Source of the DNA: Apostichopus japonicus
Lineage: Eukaryota > Echinodermata > Holothuroidea > Aspidochirotida > Stichopodidae
Assembly (NCBI RefSeq): GCF_037975245.1
Contig: NC_092563.1
Coordinates: 544,001-608,000 of the forward strand
Reading direction: 5' to 3'
DNA: 64,000 bases
Made by a program: the position numbers and the translations under genes. Positions within the stretch are counted from its first letter, which is position 1; each line of letters starts with the position of its first letter. Below the pieces are notes generated by a model. That model was not told the DNA's origin. It worked only from the letters and a program-made list of their open reading frames with translations, and made no database searches. Shown piece after piece: positions 25,201 to 36,808 of this stretch.

Positions 25201-25478
25201 TTACAATATAAATTCATATTTTAGTAACATTACAATTCATATTTGGCCAATTTTATTTTTTTCAGATGAAGACTCGTTTACGTGGTAGTTCGTTTGCCCC
25301 CTCCTCGGATATCAGCAAAGTTCCTTTCCGATGCAACGTACAGTTTGAGGGTGTCAGTGTCATAGATGGTATCAAGGAGTTAAGTCAAGCAGGTCTGGTC
25401 TCCTTGCCACTGCCTCATCCTCTGGCTAAAATACATTCAATGGCCAAAAATAGGTTTTTGTTAGCAGACAAAAATTAA
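19228..25478 (+). CDS. CENPN: Centromere protein N (CENP-N), complete
   Basis: Eight coding exons join in phase into about 385 residues: 19228-19509, 20471-20516, 21024-21086, 21889-21965, 23169-23336, 24375-24552, 24820-24950 and 25266-25478. Exon 1 gives the N-terminal helical (pyrin-like) domain with SYIFESWDCFTIT. Exon 3 contains EKKTWSVFQVV. Exon 5 has AIWLRIGF and AVFIVFHPHSPYLVTTP, the core of the CENP-N/Chl4 fold. Exons 7-8 carry PQPKLQKLEYKMKTRLRGSS and FRCNVQFEGVSVIDGIKEL, the conserved C-terminal strand that pairs with CENP-L. CENP-N reads the CENP-A nucleosome and seeds the constitutive centromere network. It is longer than the ~340-residue vertebrate protein, mostly from an acidic and basic insert in exons 6-7. 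A start 20 bp upstream is out of frame. Intron 3 begins inside a minisatellite that copies the exon 3 donor. Confidence 0.92.
20663..20945 (+). mobile_element. tRNA-derived SINE with (CATA)n tail in CENPN intron 2
   Basis: The head has an intact Pol III A box (TAGCCTAGTGG, 20675-20685) and B box (GGTTCGATTCC), set 30-40 bp apart inside a tRNA-like domain starting GGGCGGAGTG. A tRNA-unrelated body of about 150 bp follows, then a perfect CATA microsatellite (about 20890-20945) as the tail. It is on the sense strand of CENPN. Target duplications could not be fixed because the tail is repetitive. It is too long and unstructured at the 3' side to be a tRNA gene. Confidence 0.85.
21080..21655 (+). 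repeat. Minisatellite made from the CENPN exon 3 splice donor
   Basis: This array of roughly 16-bp and 26-bp units is built on GATCATGGTACGTATAACTA. I count 23 occurrences of ATGGTA, the first being the real exon 3/intron 3 junction (CATG|GTACGT at 21083-21092). At least seven copies keep the full GGTACGTATAA donor context. The array fills most of intron 3 upstream of a normal acceptor at 21888. Confidence 0.9.
22610..23000 (+). pseudogene. Decayed non-LTR retrotransposon (CR1/L2-like) fragment in CENPN intron 4
   Basis: Translated across frame breaks, it gives NSAARLITKAM, then DHITSILTDLHWA. This resembles the segment just after the reverse-transcriptase domain of CR1/L2/Jockey-type elements (family pattern xxAARLVTxxxxxDHITPVLxxLHWLPV). 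Several stops and shifts are present. No ends are visible. It is an inactive relic. Confidence 0.6.
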
Positions 25479-26855
25479 TATTTGCTGATACACAAGAGAG
25501 TATGGTGGCTTAATAAGGACAAAAGAGATAAAAAATAATTGTCCCCAAATCTCAAAATTTGGCCTTTTATCTCAAAATTTTGAATTTCTATCTATCTCAA
25601 AACTGACTTTTTATCTTAAAATTTTGACTTTTTAGCTCAAAATGTTGACTTTTTATTTCAATTTTTTTCTTTCCTATGTCCCTATTAAGCCACTGTAAGA
25701 GAGAGAGAGATAGATAGAGAGAGGTGGAGAGAGAGAAGAAGAAACCATAGAAATATCTATGAATAGCATCTTTCATTCTGCATGATCTAGTCTTGGGAAA
25801 TTTAGCCCATCTTTGAGGTTATAGGAGGTGCTGGTTGTGATTGCTTATAAATGATATGTACCACAAACCGATTACAAGCGAGGTAACTATATTATTTATA
25901 GTCTGTTGCAATTATATCAAGGACACTTTAGTGACATTGTTAGATTAATCTATACTCTCAGATAAGATTACAACATTGATGTGCCTAGAAATAGTCTAAT
26001 TTCCAATACAAAAATAGGTATGTGGCTTTCAACAGATTACTTTAGGCCAATAAAAAAAACAAATCAATTTTGATATGTTGAAGACCATTTAAACTCAGTG
26101 TTGAATGCCAGTCAAAGGTGCCTCTACTGTTTACATGAATTTTAAAGAACACATGTTGGTTGAAATATTAGCATTAATAAAACAATGGCATAACATTTAC
26201 ATTTGTGCCTGCACTGAAAATCTGACATCATAAATTATGAATTTAAGCCTTAAAGGAGTATTTCAGAGATTTATCACATTTTAAAATTGAATGTTGTAAA
26301 ATAGGAAAGCTGTAGAAACATTGCTAGTGATCAAACTTTTTTGGACTCTTGATTTATCAAGACTACCAAGTTCTGGCTTCAGTCATCCTTTGAGTGTTTT
26401 TATTGTCATAAAATGATTACTTAGAGTGATTAAAATCAGCTGTTGAGGTCGTCTGGGGGACGACTAGTTGTATTCATCAAATGGAGATTGCATCGTAACA
26501 ATTAAATAACCTCAGATAGGTATAATGATAAATTGGTATCACCCAAAAGCTTGTACTCTATTCACATATTGGTCACTGTTTTGTTTCTCTGTTTTCTTTT
26601 GACAACCAAAATTTCTCTTCAGACAACCAAAATGTAAAGCCTAGTTTTCTGAGGGACAAGCAAAATAAATCCTTCAAACTTTTCCCTGAATGGGGCCCAC
26701 ATAACCAGCTATATCACTTCACCCAATACTGGTTACCATTTCACCATTTACGGGCCAGTTTTGGGGCAAATCACCAGTGTATTAGTTGGGATTGTAGTAA
26801 GCATGTATAGTTTATATTAGTAGGGAAATGCAACCCGGCTGCTTTAATGTAACGT

Positions 26856-27235
26856 CACTCTTTGGTTTACAGGAACGATATAGTGAGGCAAATTATGTAT
26901 CAATAAGTTATAAAATATCCCAAAGCAAACTTTTATGAAAACATTTTTCTTAGCAAGTACTAACATACTAGTAAGAACTAATCACTCTTTGGTTTGCAGG
27001 AACGATATAGTGAGGCAAATTATATATCAATAAGTTATAAAAAAAGCCCAAAGCAAACTTTTATGAAAACATTTTTTTTAGCAAGTACTAACACACTAGT
27101 AAGAACTAATCACTCTTTGGTTTACAGGAACGATATAGTGAGGCAAATTATATATCAATAAGTTATAAAAAAGCCCAAAGCAAACTTTTATGAAAGCACT
27201 TGTTTGTAGCAAGTACTAACATACTAGTAAGAAAT
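26856..27235. repeat. Three tandem copies of a ~127-bp unit
   Basis: Copies start at 26856, 26983 and 27111, each with CACTCTTTGGTTTACAGG, GAACGATATAGTGAGGCAAA and CAAGTACTAACATACTAGTA. Copies differ by only a few bases, so the triplication is recent. Each unit contains an acceptor-like GGTTTACAG or GGTTTGCAG. No coding content is visible. Confidence 0.9.
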
Positions 27236-29492
27236 TATCATTTTACATATACTTTTTCTTGTAAATATCATTTTAAACTTCTTAGACAATGTTTGAATAT
27301 CTCAATGAGGTGTTTTAAGTTTTTAATAAAATTTTATTACTTTGTTGATACACAAAAAAATGATGGATAAATAAAGCCTGCTACTGGATGTTTTAAGCTA
27401 ATTTGAAGAGTTTTTCCTTTTTTGACCATGAAAGTGGTAATATGAAAGTAAAAGAGGCTTAACTCAGCAATAGCAATTCTTTTAATGCAAACAATCATTA
27501 ACTGTATAGCTTGGTAGTACATATATTTGTGATTGATGTAATAGGATAATTCTATACATCTGGTTGAAGAAAAGATCAAAAGTGTCATCGTATGCATTCA
27601 GCCATGATGTTGAATTGTGTATTGACTTCCTGCATGCCATGCTCTAAATAATAACAGCTGAAGTTGATGTATTTGTACTCACAATTGCATATAATGAATG
27701 ATGTAATATCGCAGGTGCAGATTAGCAAGAATCTAAATTCTCATCAAAGATGACATCCAATTTTCTGCCTCATGGTTGGGGTGCATCACAATATTAATTC
27801 ACCCCCATTCGTTGGTATTGTGTTAAGTTCACATCTATTTGAAAGGATAGTCCAGATGAAAATATACTTCTTACTGACTAGAGTCATGTATTCTTAGCAT
27901 CCTGGTGAAATTTGGATTCAATTCATATGTAGCATTCTCCTCATAAGGAGTTGTCATGTTTTGAACTAAAAGTGAACTTGAAGCAAACAGGTGTGATGCT
28001 ATAAATGTACACTGGCAAATTTGTCTTTGTTTTTTTATGATGTACATCCAATATCTTCTTATTGGGATGAACAATATATGAACATGCTACAGTCACTGGG
28101 GTTTTGTTAATTTCACATCCCCTAGTGTAAACCTGCAACAATATCAAATCCAAGGTCAAAAGGATGAAGCCCATAAGGTAAAAACAAAACATTTTGACAT
28201 CACACCTGTTTGCTTAAAGTTCACTTTTAATTTAGTTATGGTAAAAGCTGATAATATCAGTATCTCAAAAATACAATTTCAGAATTGCAGTAAAAGTTGA
28301 AAACAATTGAGTGAACACAAGTGAGTCATTGAGCAACTGAAATAACTGTATCATCTTGAATACAGGGTGAAAGACAGACTGGAATTTACCAAGCTGCTTT
28401 GCAATTTCTTCCACCATTTTGTAAAGTAACATTTATAACTGGAGTGTCTATTCAAAGCAGCAGCTGGTTGTGATGTATCAAGTACAATATTCTAGGCTGT
28501 TGAAATTTGAGTTGTACAACTCTTGACCACTCAGAACCACAAAGTTGGCCTACTTTTTTCAAAGCAGAATCAAATTGTTTATCCGTATCAAACTTTGGAC
28601 AAGTTGCCATTATATCATAAAGTAATTATGCTGAATTGCTATTAACAGCCATTTTGGGGTGAAATCCTTCATATTTACAAATGGCATGAGTTACTAGAGG
28701 GAATGGCTAGAAAACACAAACCAACAACATATATGTTTCAAATCTATGTTTTGAATTTCAAACTTTATTTATGGAGTACAAAATTAGGACAAGACACTTT
28801 GGATGTATATCACAGAGTTGGATAGTTAACCACTTGTCTATGTACTAACTAATAAAACACAATGACACATAGGGTATATAGTAGCTGACTATTTATTAAT
28901 TTCAGAAGTTCCTCTCCTATTGTTGGATTCTGACTGAATTATTTTTTTTAAAAGAAATGAAATGCTTCAAGTACAAAGTGTATAAAATAGATTTCACAGA
29001 ATAGAAATGAACAACTCACTGGGCTAAGTAGTAAACTGAACTCTCAGCTAAGATATAGAGAAAACATAACATTTAGAAATTATTAAAACTTACACAGAAT
29101 GTATGGAATGAACCCTTGTGATATGTAACCACTGTTATAGTAACAGTATAAACAGAGATAAGTAATAGTGTCTAGATGAATAGTTTCAACACTTTCTAGA
29201 GCTGAACTAGAGTGACTACTGGCTTCCATACTGGGCTGGTGGGAAAGGTCTGTGAATACTTTTGCTTTTTATGTTAGGACTCTAAAAATTGGTAAAAATG
29301 ACTTATAATGACCATCTATTGCTAAGGTACAAGCTAATGCAGCCCTGAATCCTCCTTTTCAGGTTCAATTGTTAATATTAAAATAGTTTAAAAGGTATAG
29401 TAAGCTACACAACCATACTGATAAAATTGTAACAATGTAATGCACTTAATGGTTCAGTGTACTATTAAATTTTAGTATTCCAAGCAATTTCT

Positions 29493-29498
29493 TTTATT
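29493..29498 (-). terminator. Candidate polyadenylation signal of the F-box gene
   Basis: An AATAAA on the minus strand lies 177 bp after the F-box stop codon. It is the nearest canonical signal. Cleavage at this point is inferred. Confidence 0.35.
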
Positions 29499-29674
29499 GA
29501 CCACTTAATTTTCAAAGTCTTCTACTAGAAGTCATCCTTCCAAAGTTAATTTACTGAACAAATAGATAATGCAATCTACAGTACCAATGTAAACTTTCAC
29601 AGCAGTGAGTGACTGATAAGTAATGGGCAACACATACCAAGTAGAGTACTATAAGCTATACTAAGTGCATACTG

Positions 29675-30835
29675 TCAAAAAAGGTCTCCCTTTTTGTGTC
29701 TAGGACAGTAGCAACTGGATTTTAATTCTGCTTCCAACAAAATAGTTGTATGCTCTCTCCAATGTTTGTTTAGTGGGTAACCATTATAGAATTGCAGGTT
29801 TTTGGCTCCGTCCCTGAGTACCGTGTGTAAACATGGAATGTTCAAGTGGTGCCAGGAGAGCACAGGTCCAGCCCAGTACTCCCTGTGGTTTACAAAAGAT
29901 CTCAGATTTGGCAGATTAACACTCAAGAGAAAGAATCCTGAACTTCTCTGGATGTCTAGCTCTTCCAGGGTGGAGGATCGAAGGGTATACAGAAGATGAG
30001 AAGTACCACGCTGAAAAGGCGTCACCATCTCTATACATAGTCGTTTCAAATTTGGTAGGCCTTCGAGGAGTGCATCAATGGATGACTGGGGAATTGTAAC
30101 AAATACCCAATATTTGGAAAGTTCCAGAGTGTGTATATTTTGGAATTTGCACAATAACTCAACTGAATTCATCGACCAATCAAACTGAATCCTGAAATGC
30201 TGGATGCATGGACTCACCTCGAAGAGCTTCTGCAAAAGTTTGTGAAACGATAACACCCTGCTGTATTTGTTGTCCAGAGATGGGGAGACAGATCTCCCCT
30301 GACAATGAGGCGTGAATGCCCAACGCCCAAAAACTTTCTCCATACCTGTGCAATTTGCCCCCGTCAACAGTTGTAATATCTGGCACAACCATTGCTCACT
30401 TTCTTCGATTAAATCAAATTCAAACGAAAGCAGTTTGAGTTGAGCATTTCCCTTTGACAAAAAATTCACATACCTTTCTACTCTTGTCTTCAGATTTTTG
30501 CAAAGTGTAGAGCAGGAGTTGAACGAAATTGTTCTCACTGCAGAGGGACGTTCCAATGTCTGCTGCTTGTATATATGATATCGACTTTCACAGCATAAAA
30601 GTGGAACAAAATTTGCATTCTGCCACAGACAGGGTGTACGGAGTATTTCTGCCCAAAGTTTACACGTCGTTGATGCATCACATTTGTCTTGTGAAGACAG
30701 AAAGGAGAAAATGTGAAGGCGGCATTCTAGAGGTAAATGGTCAAAAGTCAGTATCGTTCTCTGTTTCTTTTTACATCTTTGGGTGACAGGAGATTTTACA
30801 TGATCTCTTTCATGTTGTGCCCTCTTGCATGCCAT
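29675..30835 (-). CDS. F-box protein with degenerate leucine-rich region
   Basis: This is a 386-residue single-exon protein. After a basic N-terminus (1-30), residues 31-71 form an F-box: FDHLPLECRLHIFSFLSSQD, then CKLWAEIL and PCLW. F-box proteins bind Skp1 and present substrates to Cullin-1 ubiquitin ligases. Residues ~95-370 show spaced leucines in phrases such as LLSFEFDL, HTLELSKYWVF, NLKRLCIEM and TLEELDIQ, consistent with irregular leucine-rich repeats that would bind the substrate. The F-box itself is closest in feel to the FBXO33/FBXO39 group, but the rest does not let me name an orthologue. The frame has no interruption. A 5' non-coding exon cannot be excluded. It is divergent from NECAB, originally only about 1 kb apart before the 9.48-kb insertion. 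Confidence 0.85.
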   Translation of the reverse strand: MACKRAQHERDHVKSPVTQRCKKKQRTILTFDHLPLECRLHIFSFLSSQDKCDASTTCKLWAEILRTPCLWQNANFVPLLCCESRYHIYKQQTLERPSAVRTISFNSCSTLCKNLKTRVERYVNFLSKGNAQLKLLSFEFDLIEESEQWLCQILQLLTGANCTGMEKVFGRWAFTPHCQGRSVSPSLDNKYSRVLSFHKLLQKLFEVSPCIQHFRIQFDWSMNSVELLCKFQNIHTLELSKYWVFVTIPQSSIDALLEGLPNLKRLCIEMVTPFQRGTSHLLYTLRSSTLEELDIQRSSGFFLLSVNLPNLRSFVNHREYWAGPVLSWHHLNIPCLHTVLRDGAKNLQFYNGYPLNKHWREHTTILLEAELKSSCYCPRHKKGDLF

Positions 30836-31843
30836 AGTTTATATAGCAATATGTCAATCCTGGAGAAGAAAGATGCAATTGAAGGTGAAATTCACATGTG
30901 ATGTCAGTTACTTGTGCACAAAAGGCTGGTGAAAGGACTGATTCCTCTCTATGTCACATACCTACTGGCAACCTGTATTCTTGCATAAGGAAAGAGACGA
31001 AAGAATGCAACTTTTTCGTTGTAAAAAATAGTGCAGCTCAATACATTAATATGACACATTAGAAATTTCCTCAACATTTTTTAGTGGTAAATATAATATC
31101 TGCTTGACATGGAATGATGTGTTACCATTTCAGAATAACACTTAATTCCAATGTCTATTTAGGCTAACATTAGATAATTATGTAGGTAGTCCTAACGTTA
31201 GGTGTACCACCAGGGCCACAACATGATGTATTGATTGCAAGTTGCAGCACCTGTGGTATAAAAATGAGGTTTATTACAAATTCTAAGCAAGGCCTACAGT
31301 ACTACTACTTGTACTAGTTTACTATAGCTGTTGCCTACTCAAGTTTGGCCAAGGCCTAGATATACTGTCAGTCCATGAAAAATATAGATTCCAAAACAAA
31401 AGGTCAAATCTTGGAAAAGTATTAGTTGGTCCTATCGCTAGCAGGTGTAGGATGGCACAGACACCGCTCCCAACGTATGGGGGCCTAGACCGTTGGGCCA
31501 CAAAGTACTAATAATATGTTACAAACCAATGCCCGACTGAGTGAACCGTCTACTGCTTTCGAGTTCGTTTGTCATGTCCCGTTGACCTCAGAGTTATCAT
31601 CAAGAATATCGAAAGTTGTCTTGTAAATGTGTTTAAAATACACAATATGACTGTACAAGCGGCATCAGTAACGGTATATAACAGCAAAGCTTGTCCAACT
31701 TAGGGCCGAAGCATGTTGCTTGCTCAGCGTTAGAATTGTAGTTTACTTGAACATTGAAACGCTCCATTGTTTTGGAAGTGTCAATCTGGCTGGTTCTGTA
31801 GTGGCATTACGGTCACTGCAGTTCAAATTGAGGCCGGGTGGAC
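30836..31843. other. F-box/NECAB divergent promoter region (left part)
   Basis: No gene is present. Removing the element at 31844-41323 makes this a ~1.05-kb divergent promoter between the F-box start (30835) and the NECAB start (41360). It contains a TATA-like box at 31675-31681 pointing toward NECAB. Confidence 0.5.
31675..31681 (+). promoter_or_regulatory. Candidate TATA box of the original NECAB promoter
   Basis: TATATAA lies about 195 bp upstream of the NECAB ATG once the 9.48-kb insertion and one target-site copy are removed. If used, the start site near 31705 would put the insertion in the 5' UTR. A seven-codon upstream frame begins at ATG 31713. Motif seen; use inferred. Confidence 0.35.
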
Positions 31844-33213
31844 ACCGGTGTGAAGTTAGATACTTATTCCCCGTTCCTCGTTCGATATTCGCGAATGAGT
31901 AACTGAGCTGCCTATTCGGTTACGTATTCGACAATTGTATCGACGTAACACCTGTGGCAAGACAAAAGCTTTCTTACAAGATGTTCAACATTTGGTCGTG
32001 GAAAGAGGTTATCTATGGCCCATGGGTCATATGAACTCCAATGACTATGTAGAAGGGTACCATAATGCATCTTGCCCGGTCCAAATAGTTCTTGACCAAC
32101 TAAAATGACCAGTACTTTATCAGTTCTTAAATTAATGTAAAAAAATTACTTTAGGCCCTAATCAAGACTAGCACGCCTTGGACCACCTTACCAATGGGTC
32201 ATATGAATTCTTAACACATTGTAGAAGGATACCATAATGCGTCTTGCCCGGTCCAAAGAGTGCTTGGCCAATTAAAATGACCATTAAATAAACATTTTTT
32301 TTAAATAAATGTAACGGGAACTGAAATAAAAACATGTGGGCCCTAATCAAGACCAGCACGCCTTGGACCGCCCAACCAATGGGTCATAGGAAATCTAAGG
32401 ACCTTGTAGAAGGGTACCATAATGCGTCTTGCCCGGTCCAAAGAGTGCTTGACCAATTTAAATGACCACTAATTCATTACTTTTTTAATGAGTGTAACGG
32501 GACCACAAAAAAGCTTTGGGCCCTAATCCATGCAGCACGCTTTGGATCACCAAACTGATGGTTAACATGAACTCTAAGGACATTGCATAAGAGTACCATA
32601 ATGCGTCTTGCCCGGTCCAAAGAGTGCTTGACCAATTTAAATGACCACTAAATCCTTACTTTTTTAATGAACGTAACGGGACCACGAAAAAGCTTTGGGC
32701 CCTAATCCATGCAGCACGCTTTAGACCACCTAACCAATCGGTAACATGTACTCTAAGGACATTGTAGAAGAGTACCATAATGCGTCTTGCCCGGTCCAAA
32801 GAGTGCTTGACCAATTTAAATGACCACTAAATCATTACTTCTTCAATGAGTGTTAAGTGACCACGAAAAAGCTTTGGGCCCTAATCCATGCAGCACGCTT
32901 TGGACCACCTAACCAATGGGTAAAATTAACTCTAAGGACATTGTAGAAGAGTACCATAATGCGTCTTGCCCGGTCCAAAGAGTGCTTGACCAATTTAAAT
33001 GACCACTAAATCATTACTTCTTCAATGAGTGTTAAGGGACCACAAAAAAGCTTTGGGCCCTAATCCATGCAGCACGCCTTGGACTACCTAACCAATCGGT
33101 AGCATTAACTCTAAGGACATTGTAGAAGAGTACCATAATGCGTCTTGCCCGGTCCAAAGAGTGCTTGACCAATTTTAATGACCACTAAATCATTACTTCT
33201 TTAATGAGTGTAA
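31844..33213 (+). repeat. Left inverted arm: unique terminal domain plus seven ~178-bp units
   Basis: About 180 bp of terminal sequence is followed by tandem units, each carrying CATAATGCGTCTTGCCCGG (positions near 32059, 32231, 32418, 32597, 32774, 32954 and 33131). Outer units are more diverged from inner ones, and inner units are nearly identical. The unit holds an imperfect dyad: GGTCCAAAGAGTGCTTG facing CAGCACGCCTTGGACC. Confidence 0.93.
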
Positions 33214-33497
33214 CCTTGATGTGATTCCTTGTCACAATGAGAAATTGTATCTCGCGATCTTTATACTCCACTATACAAAACTTCGTATGATTTTGAATAC
33301 TCTAAAAAAAATGCCTAATAGAACTTCTGTACAACATATACAATTAAAACGCTCAATGCTAATCTACGGAAGCTTAAAAATGCCATCAACATAAGAAAAA
33401 CTTTGCCCCATAAGGTGAAATTTTTCTGTAAATTGTTTAGATAACAAGATAAAATGTTATCAAAAAACAGAAAAATGTTGCTTTGCTTACATGCTTT

Positions 33498-33845
33498 TAA
33501 TGAGTAATTGAACAATTTTGTGAAAAATGTTTCATTGAAAACTAATCATATCTCGTCAATTAGTCATTTTTTGCTGCAAAATGTTCAATTGTTCACTTCA
33601 TTCCATATGAGCAATTGAAAAATGTTCTGAGAAATGTTTAATTGACAACTTATCTTATCTCGTCAATTGGACATTTTTGGCAAAATGTTCAATTGTTCAC
33701 TTCATTCCAATTGAGCAATTGGAAAAATTTCTGCAAAATGTTTAATTGACAACTTATCGTATATCGTCAACTCAACATTTTTCTGCAAAATGTTTAATTG
33801 TTCACATCATTCCAAATGCTCAGTTGGAATGAAGTGAACATTTTT
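33498..33845. repeat. Short tandem repeat with hairpin-prone AATTGAACAATT motifs
   Basis: About three imperfect ~120-bp units repeat AAAATGTTCAATTGTTCACT, TCATTCCAAATGAGCAATTG and TTTAATTGACAACTTATC. The end runs in reverse (GGAATGAAGTGAACA), so the block can fold back. It lies in the internal region of the foldback element. Confidence 0.75.
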
Positions 33846-35024
33846 TTTTATTCATGTGAGTGATAAATAGCCCCACCCCCACCCCCAAGAAAATAATATT
33901 AAGCGCGCTAGGAAAAAGCACTGTATTTTGGGGTAATTCACTATGTCGTCGAATATAGTTTGTTGAAAAAAAAGTTTCCCCTTTGTAACATTAACATAGC
34001 TTTTTTAGTCAGTAGTCTATGTAGCTTATCAAGCAGATAACTTGTACTCAGTTGCTTACTCTCTTAACCAGAGTGATTAATAAGTTTGTGAAGTGAGGGC
34101 CAGTGGTACAAATGTACCGAGAAAAGTTTGGAACAAAAGTGCAGTCGCGAAAGATACGGTGTTCGACTGACACTGACCGTATCGTTGACGAGTATAGTGG
34201 GGGGGGGGGGGGTACAAGGCAGCAGTCGGAATTTTCTGGTTCCAAAACCCATCCAGTTGGAATTTCAGCCACTAAACCCCCAATCATCAGGCCTTAGCTA
34301 CGTCCCTGAATCTAGCTATACAAATTTTACACAAAACACATTCAATCCATTAGCAAAAGTGCTAGATTTAAGGTAAATTTCGCGTTTGTTAATTTAAGTC
34401 AAAATTGCACTTTCTAATCACTTACAATTGTATTTAATGTATTAATTCTTCGGTAAATATAAATTAGGCTATATGCTGAGTCAATAATGGAAGTATAGAA
34501 GTCAAGAGAATTGTTACATGCTTAATATCCACCCCCCCCTCCCCATTTATTCTCTGATTGGATTGAAATGTACTTGCAGAAGAGAAATTTTCATGCCAAA
34601 TTACTTTAATCTGGTAGAATTGATACACTTTTACCAATCTATGTGCAAAGATGTTCCATACACTATTACTCAATACTTCATAAGATAAATTTGAAGGAGC
34701 GGAACAAAGGACCATGCGTTCTGATTGTAATTGAATGATTCATTCAGGATGTTTCCTAGAAGATTTCTCTCGTAAAAGAGCGCTTGAACATTAGGCTCGC
34801 ACTAATTGATACCGATGTACGAGCTGACTTCCTACCGTCATTTAACGTCCATGGAATTACCTTTAAAAGGCTGAGAGTTCATATTAATCATAGCGTGATT
34901 GCGCCCTTGTGTCGAACCATTAAAATTGATAGATAACTGAAATAATCTGCAGCATGTTGACAGTTTAACTGCTTTTTCCCATTTGTATTCCCAAATGAAT
35001 GAAATATCGGAATATCTTTCCTTC
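33846..35024. other. Internal region of the foldback element, non-coding
   Basis: No transposase or other domain can be read. It contains a 13-bp G-run near 34200 and a solitary hAT-like right end (TAGCTACGTCCCTG, ending 34308) whose partner end I could not find. Confidence 0.5.
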
Positions 35025-35506
35025 CAGGGACGTAGCCAGGGGGGGAGCAGGGGGAGCGACCGCTCCCCCCCCCTTTCAGTGTCGATTTTTTTTTTTTAAA
35101 CTGTCGTTTTTTTAGCATGGTATTTTGTCAGTGCTCTTTTGATCTTGAATACTCGTCAGCTCCGTTAACTCGATTGTAATCGTAGTAACATTCACGCCTA
35201 CTGATTCAACTACTTACTTAGTTTGGCAGATGCAATTAGCTAAATTTAGCTTATAGCCAATTACAAGCCTACAGTTGGCCACTGCGTTATAAAATACATA
35301 CTGCCTACCTAACCGCACTCTATGGAATGTCACGAACTGTATGCACAACAACGTCGACAACGTTCGTTCAATGAGTCGTCCTAAGTTGTTGCACGAACAG
35401 CATGTTATGAAGCTAAGCTAGCAATCGTACGTGATACGCACTTCCTATAAATAATTATTACACTGCTAATACACTGCGATAACGATATTTGTTTTAGGCC
35501 ACTGCA

Positions 35507-35857
35507 CAGTGGCGTAGGAAGGTACTTTTGAGTGGGGGGGGGGGGGCTGAAGACTGATGGCCGGCCTGGGGGAGGGGTCTAAGGAATTTTTTGCATTTCC
35601 AGGTGGCCTCAGATGCAATTTGGTGCAATATAGCACACTTCAACACCCACTCCATTTTGTAAACTTAATTTTGTATTTTCACCTGGCCTTAGATGCAATT
35701 TGGTTCTCCAAATGAGATTTTTTTTCTCATTTGGAAATGAAAAAGGGGTTTTCTGACTTGCGAAGCGGGGGGGCGGAATGATACTTCCGCCCCTCCACAT
35801 TTTTCACTGGGGGGGGGGGGGCTGGCGCCCCCCAGCCCCCCGGTTCCTACGCCCTTG
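35507..35857 (+). mobile_element. hAT-like MITE, family B copy 1 (351 bp)
   Basis: The ends are CAGTGGCGTAGGAA and TTCCTACGCCCTTG, with an exact 8-bp duplication CCACTGCA at 35499-35506 and 35858-35865. A G-run and a hairpin-forming GC-rich stretch follow the left end. It is non-coding. Confidence 0.9.
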
Positions 35858-36431
35858 CCACTGCATATCTGGCTGTATTACAAAATATGAAAGTTTATAT
35901 TGTCCATCAGTTAAGTTCGTCAAATGTATTTAAGTCCAGACATTGACAGTAAACAAGAATCATCCTACTGGAAAACTTGTAAAAGAGCACTATGTTTGTC
36001 TTTCTGATATATTATGTAAAAGAACATGTAAAAGAATTTAAACAGGAAACAAAATCTGCTGATGCTGATATCATATGATCAGGGCGTAACCAGTATGTAG
36101 CACGATAGTTTCATTCAACACTCTACCAGCCGAAAAAGACTATAGGATCCGATCTTAATAATAATAATATTTCAGTTGAGAAAACACTTGAAAAATTTGT
36201 ATCAGAAGGCAATCGTCGGATAGCTCTCGCCTTCTCTTATTAGGCTAACTTAAACATTTACTAGCTACAGTTGTATCAAAGACATTTCTGGACTATCTTT
36301 GTATCTACAAGTATCAGAAGTTGAAAAGTAAGACTACTCTGTACATGTACCTTCAAGGGCGGCGGAACCGGGGGGCACAGGGGGCAAGTGCCCCCCTACT
36401 TTTCCTCAGGTTAAAAATGTGCCCTTTTTCT

Positions 36432-36808
36432 CAAGGGTGTAGGAACCGGGGGGCTGGGGGGCTCCAGCCCCCCCAGTGAAAAATATGGGGGCGGAAGTAT
36501 CATTCCGCCCCCCCCCCCCGCTCCGCGAGTCAGAAAACCCCTTTTTCATTTCCAAATGAGAAAAAAATCTCATTTGGAGCACCAAATTGCATCTATAAGG
36601 CCAGGTGAAAATGCAAAATTATTTACAAAATGGATTGGGTGTTGAAGTGTGCTATATTGCACCAAATTGCATCTGAGGCCACCTGGGAATGCAAAAAAAA
36701 ATCCAAAGGGGAGGGGGACACCCCCTCCCCTTAGACCCCTCCCCCAGGCCGGCCATCAGTCATCAGCCCCCCCCCCCCCACACTCAAAAGTACCTTCCTA
36801 CGCCACTG
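36432..36808 (-). mobile_element. hAT-like MITE, family B copy 2 (377 bp, reversed)
   Basis: This is the reverse orientation of copies 1 and 3. It is bounded by CAAGGGTGTAGGAACC and CCTACGCCACTG, with an exact 8-bp duplication CTTTTTCT at 36424-36431 and 36809-36816. Confidence 0.9.

Larger units (their letters stand above)
25479..29674. other. Intergenic region between CENPN and F-box gene 3' ends
   Basis: The two genes converge, so this holds both 3' UTRs. AATAAA-type signals on both strands overlap around 27322-27335. Around 25540-25680 a short phrase (CTCAAAATTTTGA, CTTTTTATCTCAAAA) repeats imperfectly. The 127-bp triplicate at 26856-27235 is listed separately. No other gene is supported. 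Confidence 0.5.

Noticed and set aside
31720-31902. N-terminal extension of NECAB joined across the insertion
   Set aside because: The frame is open and in phase with the NECAB ATG after removing the element, but it begins with TTG and has no ATG before the upstream stop at 31669-31671. It is more likely 5' UTR.
34090-34308. Complete hAT MITE ending at TAGCTACGTCCCTG
   Set aside because: No matching left end or 8-bp duplication could be found. Only a solitary end is supported.
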